Position numbers and translations under genes: made by a program
Shown: piece after piece, positions 5,767-10,538 of the stretch
Position numbering within the stretch: the stretch's first letter is position 1
How the letters are laid out: each line of letters begins with the position of its first letter
Assembly (NCBI GenBank): GCA_045643185.1
Contig: JAZUKH010000208.1
Coordinates: 1-10,538, forward strand
Length of the DNA stretch: 10,538 nt
Origin: RGIG464 sp045643185
Lineage (GTDB): Bacteria > Myxococcota_A > Bradymonadia > UBA4248
Direction: 5' to 3'
The notes under the pieces: model-generated
Database searches by the model: none
Seen by the model: the letters and a program-made list of their open reading frames with translations, nothing else
What the model was told of the DNA's origin: nothing

Positions 5767-5780
5767 GCACCAATTGGTGC
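5767..5780. promoter_or_regulatory. 14-bp perfect palindrome
   Basis: GCACCAATTGGTGC lies 20 bases after the small ORF and 36 bases beyond the end of the opposite-strand lipoprotein. It could be an operator or a short hairpin. It is unlike the other repeats in the window and has no T-tract. Confidence 0.35.
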
Positions 5781-5815
5781 ATGGAGAAATGATATGGATC
5801 CCTATCAGGTACAGT

Positions 5816-6124
5816 TTAACAGTGTACAATCCCTTGTTGATCTCTCCTACAGGTAGATCTTCTTTTGACACACTCACCTTTGTTTTTGCAGGAATAGCCC
5901 GTGGCGCAAGCGTCCTGTTCTTCCCAGTGGCCATTGACGCATTTTTGGGGAGTAACGCCGTTGCATCGCCCGTCGTCGTTCGTACACTCGGGCGTCGAAC
6001 CGGGATCCTTTGTGTCAGGTGAGGTGGGGGCGAAAACGGTGTTTGTTTTTTTGAATTCATTTTCGCCGCATCCAACGATGCCGATAAGAGCCGAGCATAC
6101 TAGTAATAATGCGAGTTTTTTCAT
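5816..6124 (-). CDS. Small cysteine-rich lipoprotein
   Basis: This encodes a 102-residue lipoprotein when started at the ATG complementary to 6122-6124. From there it has a standard signal peptide (MKKL, long hydrophobic run) with lipobox IVGC at Cys19. The upstream in-frame ATG at 6163 would add 13 charged residues read from repeat-derived DNA. No good ribosome binding site is seen; GAGG lies about 11 bases upstream. The mature part has a short Pro/Thr/Ser tether and then eight cysteines in the order 'CTNDDGRC', 'KCVNGHW', 'DACATGYSC', 'GEC', 'STC' and a C-terminal Cys. This suggests a small disulfide-stabilised domain. The 'C-x-NG-x-W...C-x(3-5)-C' spacing is common in short cysteine-rich repeats of secreted proteins in deltaproteobacterial relatives; this is from memory. 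It is divergent from the nuclease-family gene at 6246. Confidence 0.75.
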   Translation of the reverse strand: MKKLALLLVCSALIGIVGCGENEFKKTNTVFAPTSPDTKDPGSTPECTNDDGRCNGVTPQKCVNGHWEEQDACATGYSCKNKGECVKRRSTCRRDQQGIVHC

Positions 6125-6205
6125 CCGGTCAATACGCCTCGCGTGCGCTTCGCGCGTCTCCACGTGAAATACGCTCGCGCAATCAGCAGTATTTTGTTAA
6201 AATAC
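6125..6205. other. Degenerate repeat remnant and possible leader
   Basis: This 120-bp divergent spacer holds worn pieces of the repeats: CGGTCAATACGC (also near 2940), GCGCGTCTCC and AAATACGC, with GC-rich self-complementary runs between. GTTAAAATAC (6196-6205) also occurs on the minus strand upstream of the related pseudogene (3995-4004) and may be part of a shared promoter. Confidence 0.4.
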
Positions 6206-6245
6206 CTTGCTTTGGCTGTACTGCCGTTTTTCACGCGAGGGCGTC

Positions 6246-7856
6246 ATGGATCAGAATACTTTGAAAAAAATGCCCCTTGGGCTTCAGGAGTTTACAGAAC
6301 TTCGATACGAAAACTGCCTGTACGTTGATAAAACTGATCTCATGTGGCAGTTCGTCCATGATTGCCGGTTCAACTTTCTGAGCCGTCCCAGGCGTTTTGG
6401 CAAATCACTGCTTTTGTCGACGATCCAGGCGTATTTTGAAGGCAGAAAAGAGCTTTTTGAAGGCCTTCGCGTGATGGAGCTTGAAACCAAATGGCAGTCG
6501 CACCCGGTTTTGCGTTTTGACCTCGGCGTGGGTGAGGGCACACCAACGGAATTCAGAAACAACATCAGTTCGCATTTGTCACGCTGGGAAAACCAGTATC
6601 ACGTCGAAGAAAAGTTTGATGAAACGGCCTATGGAACTCGGCTTCAACAGATTATTCGTGCGGCATACGATCAAACAGGGCAGCGCGTCGTCGTACTCGT
6701 CGATGAATACGATTCTGCACTTCAAAACAGCTTTTTTAATGATGAAGCGCATGACGAGATTCGAGGCATTTACCGCAATCTGTTTGTCGTACTCAAAGCG
6801 AACGAGCCATATCTCAAATTTGTATTATTTACAGGCATCACGCGCTTTACCGGTTTAAGTATCTTTAGTGTATTAAATAATATTAAAAACCAATCATTTA
6901 ATAAAAAATATGAAGCTATATGCGGCATCAGTGAAGATGAGCTGCACACAGTGTTAAAATCATACGTTGTGAATTTGGCAAAAGAAAATGACTGGGATTT
7001 GGATGACGCATTTAAAAAATTAAAACGAGCTTACAATGGCTATCACTTTTTGAGAAACTCGTGCGATATTTACAATCCATACAGCCTAATCAATGCACTA
7101 TATGACTGTGAAATCAAAGCCTATTGGGTGACAAGCGGTTCGACTCGGATGCTCACCGAATGGTGCGACCGCATGGAAGGAAATCAGGTTGCAACAACAG
7201 ATTGGGAACACATCACGCTGGAACGCGACATGGTTGAAAGCTCCGATCTGAGACGCGACAACCTGCCGCTGTTTTTGCAGCAGACTGGGTATTTAACCAT
7301 AAAAGACGCGGATTCTGCCTATTACACACTCGGTTTTCCAAATGACGAAGTTAAGCGAGCATTTTACGAAATTCTTTTACCGCGTGTATTGCAAACGCCA
7401 GACGGCAATGACGTGTCGAATCATATTAAGCTGCTCAAAGAGGCTTTATATCGTGGCCAATACGACAGTGCATTTGACATGTTAAAGAGCCTCATTGCTT
7501 CCATGCCTTACGCTCAGGATAAAAAAGAAACAAAAGTGCTCGAATCGCGCTTTCAGTTTGCACTGGAGCTCATCTTTTGTCTGTGCGGCTACCACGTGAC
7601 GCAGGAAGTTGAAGTGGCAGGCGGCCGTATTGATATTCTTGCCGAATCACAGGGGTCGACGCTTGTCATCGAAACCAAAGTCAGTAACGGCACACAGGCG
7701 GATATCGCGTCAAAATTGAAAGAGGCGAAAGACCAGATCGTACAAAATGCGTATTGTGAGCCATACAAAGCGTTTTCCAGTGTCGTCATTCCGGTCGCGC
7801 TCGTATTCAGTGCCGTCACACGTGGTCTGGCTGAATGCTGGTATAAATTGCCATAA
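6246..7856 (+). CDS. AAA-ATPase-like protein with C-terminal PD-(D/E)XK nuclease domain
   Basis: This encodes a 536-residue protein. ATG 6246 has GAGGG (6237-6241) four bases upstream; an in-frame TTG at 6207 has none. Residues about 9-210 form the AAA-ATPase-like domain (PF09820 type): 'YVDKTDL' at 26-32, a degenerate P-loop RPRRFGKS at 47-54, Walker B VVVLVDEYD at 148-156, then a 'FTGITRF' sensor-like segment. The middle has 'AYNGYHF...DIYNPYSLINAL', typical of the family. The C-terminal domain (PF08011 type) carries GRIDIL (Asp463) and VIETKV (Glu476, Lys478), the PD-(D/E)XK catalytic set. All key residues are present and the length is normal, so the protein should be active. Such genes often occur in many copies in gut and anaerobic bacteria. 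The biological role is not established; a nuclease role in mobile-element or defence biology is a guess. A broken paralogue lies at 2959-3916. No clear terminator follows. Confidence 0.93.
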   Translation: MDQNTLKKMPLGLQEFTELRYENCLYVDKTDLMWQFVHDCRFNFLSRPRRFGKSLLLSTIQAYFEGRKELFEGLRVMELETKWQSHPVLRFDLGVGEGTPTEFRNNISSHLSRWENQYHVEEKFDETAYGTRLQQIIRAAYDQTGQRVVVLVDEYDSALQNSFFNDEAHDEIRGIYRNLFVVLKANEPYLKFVLFTGITRFTGLSIFSVLNNIKNQSFNKKYEAICGISEDELHTVLKSYVVNLAKENDWDLDDAFKKLKRAYNGYHFLRNSCDIYNPYSLINALYDCEIKAYWVTSGSTRMLTEWCDRMEGNQVATTDWEHITLERDMVESSDLRRDNLPLFLQQTGYLTIKDADSAYYTLGFPNDEVKRAFYEILLPRVLQTPDGNDVSNHIKLLKEALYRGQYDSAFDMLKSLIASMPYAQDKKETKVLESRFQFALELIFCLCGYHVTQEVEVAGGRIDILAESQGSTLVIETKVSNGTQADIASKLKEAKDQIVQNAYCEPYKAFSSVVIPVALVFSAVTRGLAECWYKLP

Positions 7857-7955
7857 TTGCGCGCCTATAGGCCTTCGTCTGGTTCAGCTTTCGAATTATA
7901 ATGAAGTTTAATATAACTAACTGAGAAGCAGTTCTGGCATTGATTATATATGTAA

Positions 7956-8019
7956 ATCGCCGCGTATGCGCAGCATAGCGGCGATCGCAATGCGTATGGG
8001 GCGACGAAGTCGTCCCATA
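7956..8019 (-). repeat. Two bulged hairpins at the convergent junction
   Basis: Read on the minus strand, the second hairpin has TATGGGACGAC paired with GTCGCCCCATA (8019-7995, one G-U pair, TTC loop), flanked by ATGC before and C-GCAT after. The first has GCCGC-TATGC paired with GCATA-C-GCGGC (about 7983-7959). Both keep the rule TAT on the left, ATA plus one unpaired C on the right, though their stems differ from the others in the window. They lie 21 bases after the stop of the UPF0210 gene and about 100 bases after the nuclease-family gene. No T-run follows, so terminator function is uncertain. The rest of 7857-7955 is AT-rich with nothing recognised. Confidence 0.75.
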
Positions 8020-8040
8020 GCATGCGCCACCATAAATATA

Positions 8041-9390
8041 TTAATTACGCAGCGAATGAAGTGGCGCAGGAATACGGCCACCACGCGCGATAAAAGCGCT
8101 GCAGTCAAACTTATTGACAGGCATGACGGGCGCATACCCCAACAGGCCACCAAATTCGACGAAATCACCGGCTTTTTTACCGATGGCCGGAATGACGCGA
8201 ACGGCCGTGGTTTTGTTATTGACCATGCCGATTGCCGCTTCGTCGGCGATAATGCCCGAGATCGTGACCGGACTGACATCGCCGGGAATGGCGATCATGT
8301 CAAGCCCGACGGAGCAGACGCAAGTCATGGCTTCCAGCTTTTCAAGCGTGAGCGCGCCAGACTTGGCGGCTTCGATCATGCCGATGTCCTCCGAAACGGG
8401 AATGAATGCGCCGCTCAGTCCGCCGACGTGATTGGAGGCCATGACGCCACCTTTTTTTACGGCGTCATTGAGCATGGCGAGTGCGGCGGTCGTACCGGGT
8501 GCGCCAGCCGATTCGAGGCCCATTTCGGTGAGGATGTGGGCAACCGAGTCACCGCGTGCCGGGGTCGGAGCAAGCGACAGGTCGACGATACCGGCTGGAA
8601 TGTTGAGACGGCGGCTCGCTTCACGGGCGACGAGCTGACCAACGCGCGTGATCTTGAACGCGGTGCGTTTGATCGTCTCAGCCATGACGTCAAACGGCTG
8701 TCCCTTGCATTGTTCGAGCGCGCGCTTGACGACGCCGGGACCTGAAACGCCTACGTTGATCGCGGCTTCGGGTTCACCAGGACCACAGAATGCTCCAGCC
8801 ATGAACGGATTGTCCTCGACGGCATTGGCAAAAACGACGAGCTTTGCGCAACCAAGCCCGTCGCGATCCGAGGTAAGTTCTGCCGTCTTTTTGATGATCT
8901 GCCCCATATCGCGAACAGCATTCATGTTCAGACCGGCTTTGGTCGATCCGACATTGACCGAAGAACACAGGCGCTCGGTCGAAGCCATGACCTCCGGAAT
9001 CGATTCGAGCAGACGCTGATCCGCATGCGTCGAACCTTTCTGCATCAACGCGGAATAACCACCCAAAAAGTTGACGCCCGTTTCCTTAGCGGCTTTGTCG
9101 AGCCAGGCCGCAATGGGTCGAGGATCTTCCTGCGCGATCATGCTCACGGGGGTCACGGAAATGCGTTTGTTGACGATAGGAATACCAAATTCGCGTTCGA
9201 TGCATTCCCCAACATTGACCAAGTTTTGCGCCATGCTACAGATCTTGTCATAGGCGCGGCGGCCACAACGTTCCGCGTCCTCACACGCACAGTCCAGAAG
9301 ATTGATACCGACCGTAATGGTTCGGACATCGAGCTTTTCTTCCTGAAACATGTGCATCGTCTGAAGGATCTCGTCAGTTCCAATCATCAT
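8041..9390 (-). CDS. PFL family / DUF711 (UPF0210) protein
   Basis: This encodes a 449-residue protein matching UPF0210 over its whole length, from memory of the pneumococcal homologue SP_0239. Shared blocks in order: 'VRTITVGINLLDC' near the N-terminus, 'GIPIVNKRISVTP', 'CSSVNVGSTKAGLNM', 'LVVFANAVEDNPFMAGAF', 'NVGVSGPGVVKRAL', 'FKITRVGQLV', 'IVDLSLAPTPARGDSVA', 'GGVMASNHVGGLSGAFIPV', 'AMTCVCSVGLDMIAIPGD' and the end 'GGRIPAPLHSLRN'. The fold is related to pyruvate formate-lyase/ribonucleotide-reductase-like barrels, but no reaction is established. Two adjacent ATGs (9390, 9387) share the AAGGA site (9396-9400), which overlaps the stop of the preceding ACT gene, so translation is probably coupled. 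It is the last gene of the HAD-ACT-UPF0210 operon. It is visibly more GC-rich than the lipoprotein genes. Confidence 0.96.
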   Translation of the reverse strand: MMIGTDEILQTMHMFQEEKLDVRTITVGINLLDCACEDAERCGRRAYDKICSMAQNLVNVGECIEREFGIPIVNKRISVTPVSMIAQEDPRPIAAWLDKAAKETGVNFLGGYSALMQKGSTHADQRLLESIPEVMASTERLCSSVNVGSTKAGLNMNAVRDMGQIIKKTAELTSDRDGLGCAKLVVFANAVEDNPFMAGAFCGPGEPEAAINVGVSGPGVVKRALEQCKGQPFDVMAETIKRTAFKITRVGQLVAREASRRLNIPAGIVDLSLAPTPARGDSVAHILTEMGLESAGAPGTTAALAMLNDAVKKGGVMASNHVGGLSGAFIPVSEDIGMIEAAKSGALTLEKLEAMTCVCSVGLDMIAIPGDVSPVTISGIIADEAAIGMVNNKTTAVRVIPAIGKKAGDFVEFGGLLGYAPVMPVNKFDCSAFIARGGRIPAPLHSLRN

Positions 9391-9399
9391 GCCATTCCT

Positions 9400-9672
9400 T
9401 TAGACGCGATGCATGGCTTCATAAATATCCATGCGCTGAATATGGATCATCATATTAAGATCTTTGCGAACGCCATCCAGTCCCTGATCGATCTGAGTAA
9501 AGTCTAACAAGGACGTATCGAGATCAACGACCATCAACATGGTAAAATAGCCATCCATGATCGTCTGCGAAATTTTGAGAATATTGACATTCATCTCAGC
9601 CAAACAGGTCGCCACTCTGGCAATAATGCCGGTAGCATCGGCCCCGGTCACGGAAATCAACGCTTTTGTCAT
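9400..9672 (-). CDS. ACT domain-containing protein (UPF0237)
   Basis: This encodes a 90-residue single ACT-domain protein. The ATG at 9672 is preceded by GGAGG (9678-9682) at five bases; the longer frame back to 9759 overlaps the HAD gene and has no support. The sequence follows UPF0237: 'ALISVTGADATGIIARV' (first strand and glycine loop where ACT domains bind small ligands), 'CLAEMNVNILKISQTIMDGYFTM' (helix and strand), and 'GVRKDLNMMIHIQR' near the end. ACT domains usually sense amino acids or related metabolites. This short family is GcvR-like in layout, and its ligand is unknown. It lies nine bases upstream of the UPF0210 gene, a conserved pairing that suggests a shared complex or regulator-target relation. 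Confidence 0.95.
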   Translation of the reverse strand: MTKALISVTGADATGIIARVATCLAEMNVNILKISQTIMDGYFTMLMVVDLDTSLLDFTQIDQGLDGVRKDLNMMIHIQRMDIYEAMHRV

Positions 9673-9716
9673 GAAAACCTCCAGATTAAATATTGCGCGT
9701 TCGGTGACGCTTGACT

Positions 9717-10337
9717 TCACTGAAACAGTTCCATCCACTTTCCATCGGTGTCGGCGCAATACGCCTGAATGCCGAGCGAACGCGCCACGTCGCAGTTTTT
9801 CTGAGCATCGTCGATGAACAGCGACTGGCCGGGCACAATGCCAGATGCGTCGATCATCCGCGTGAAGATCGACGCATCAGGTTTGGTCACGTGCATTTCG
9901 AACGACAAGTAGCACTGCTCAAAATGGTCATCGACCGTCACGCCGTCGTGCAAAAAGTCGTGTTCACAAACGTAGTGCCAATGGATCACATTGGTATTAC
10001 TCAACAGTAATACGCGAAAACGTTGTTTTAAGCGCAACACCAGGTTGAGACGATCCACCGGGATCGGCGCAATAAAGTGGTTCCACGTCTCCACGACCTG
10101 GTCAGGCGACGTACCGGGCGAGCAACGCGCCAGGACTGCGTCGACAAACGCTGACTCGCTGATGAGACCGCGTTCAAAGTCTTCAAAAATGCCGTCCTTG
10201 TACGACGTGCCAACGCATCGAGCCGCGTCCTCAAAGCCAAGACGAGCAAATTCATCCAGACAACGTTCACGCGTCACCGGCAAAAGCACGGCCCCCATGT
10301 CAAAAATGATGTTGCGAATACCCGTTAGGTCGATCAT
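9717..10337 (-). CDS. HAD-family phosphatase, YihX-like
   Basis: This encodes a 206-residue haloacid dehalogenase-superfamily hydrolase. Motif I is IIFDMGAVL with nucleophile Asp13; the usual second Asp is Gly15, as in the FDxGxV group that includes E. coli YihX (glucose-1-phosphate phosphatase). A small helical cap contains 'FEDFERGLISESAF' (51-64). Motif II is LLLSNTN (Ser113), motif III Lys152 in 'TKPDASIF', motif IV Asp176-Asp177 in 'LFIDDAQKN'. All catalytic positions are filled and the length is typical, so a cytosolic phosphatase is likely; its substrate cannot be read from the sequence. The start has AAGGGG/GGTGAG just upstream. The gene leads the operon with the ACT and UPF0210 genes (44 bases to the ACT start). 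The 7-base tandem repeat begins 56 bases upstream of its start codon, and no convincing promoter is seen between them. Confidence 0.9.
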   Translation of the reverse strand: MIDLTGIRNIIFDMGAVLLPVTRERCLDEFARLGFEDAARCVGTSYKDGIFEDFERGLISESAFVDAVLARCSPGTSPDQVVETWNHFIAPIPVDRLNLVLRLKQRFRVLLLSNTNVIHWHYVCEHDFLHDGVTVDDHFEQCYLSFEMHVTKPDASIFTRMIDASGIVPGQSLFIDDAQKNCDVARSLGIQAYCADTDGKWMELFQ

Positions 10338-10393
10338 CTCACCCCTTAAATTTAGAAGTCACCGTGGTGAGTGATTCGCACCTGATGCCCGCG

Positions 10394-10531
10394 CACTAAC
10401 CACTAACCACTAACCACTAACCACTAACCACTAACCACTAACCACTAACCACTAACCACTAACCACTAACCACTAACCACTAACCACTAACCACTAACCA
10501 CTAACCACTAACCACTAACCACTAACCACTA
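10394..10531. repeat. Heptanucleotide tandem repeat (CACTAAC)n
   Basis: Nineteen exact copies of CACTAAC (10394-10526) are followed by a partial CACTA. On the other strand the unit is GTTAGTG. There is no sequence variation among copies. Since seven is not a multiple of three, every frame on either strand meets TAA or TAG within 21 bases, so the array is non-coding. It lies directly upstream of the HAD-ACT-UPF0210 operon. Copy number is likely variable by slippage, and the assembled length may not be exact. Confidence 0.95.
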
Positions 10532-10538
10532 CTTGCAG

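Noticed and set aside
5794..5856. 20-residue forward ORF with GGAG upstream
   Set aside because: It is too short, overlaps the end of the opposite-strand lipoprotein gene, and lacks independent support such as a promoter.
5737..6075. 112-residue alternative minus-strand frame, as a frameshifted end of the small lipoprotein
   Set aside because: Most of it overlaps the lipoprotein in another frame and lacks protein-like character. The lipoprotein already ends with an even set of cysteines, so no frameshift is needed.
7966..8745. 259-residue forward open frame opposite the UPF0210 gene, with others to 9507
   Set aside because: The opposite strand encodes a clear full-length conserved protein. 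The forward frames are by-products of its GC-rich codons, and the first starts inside a repeat hairpin.
10394..10531. CRISPR array or chromosome-end telomere
   Set aside because: The units are 7 bases with no spacers, so it is not CRISPR. The unit is not a known telomere repeat, and the array ends at about 10531 with different sequence after it.

Overview
The window looks like an accessory stretch of a Gram-negative chromosome joined to a conserved housekeeping operon. The evidence for Gram-negative is four lipoproteins with Asp/Asn/Gln/Ser-rich tethers after the lipobox cysteine. Clear Shine-Dalgarno sequences (GAGGTG, AGGAG, AAGGAG, GGAGG) argue against Bacteroidota. Large spacers full of hairpin repeats, together with disulfide-type lipoproteins, would fit a Deltaproteobacteria/Myxococcota-like lineage. 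That placement is an inference with low confidence; no rRNA or phylogenetic marker is present.

Layout. 1-529: spacer with two repeat hairpins at the left edge and a GC-rich hairpin cluster. 530-1801 (+): large lipoprotein of unknown function. 1802-2230: spacer packed with hairpin repeats, including a terminator-like one. 2231-2740 (+): cysteine-rich lipoprotein, followed by a second copy of the same ~110-bp repeat module. 2959-3916 (-): pseudogene of an AAA-ATPase-like/PD-(D/E)XK nuclease protein that has lost its middle. 4288-5277 (+): lipoprotein made of two near-identical domains, ending in a strong terminator. 5348-5657: spacer with a perfect 50-bp palindrome. 5658-5747 (+): possible 29-residue peptide gene with its own promoter and ribosome binding site. 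5816-6124 (-): small cysteine-rich lipoprotein. 6246-7856 (+): intact AAA-ATPase-like/PD-(D/E)XK protein. 7956-8019: two more repeat hairpins. 8041-10337 (-): three-gene operon in the order HAD-family phosphatase, ACT-domain protein (UPF0237), PFL/DUF711 protein (UPF0210). 10394-10531: about 19.7 exact copies of a 7-base tandem repeat, upstream of the operon.

The genes left of 8040 share no recognisable pathway. They read as a changing collection of surface lipoproteins and nuclease-family genes set among repeats. The right-hand operon is conserved: UPF0237 and UPF0210 genes are neighbours in many bacteria, their joint function is unknown, and a ligand-sensing ACT protein working with the UPF0210 protein is plausible.

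The most interesting signal is in the repeats. At least eleven intergenic hairpins with quite different stem sequences obey one rule: the left arm contains C-TAT, the right arm contains ATA then one unpaired pyrimidine (nearly always C) then G. Other hairpins of the same repeats keep their pairing through compensatory substitutions (GAGACGTGCC versus GAGACGTGTC; GAGACGC versus GAGCCGC). This points to selection or recognition at the level of the folded hairpin.
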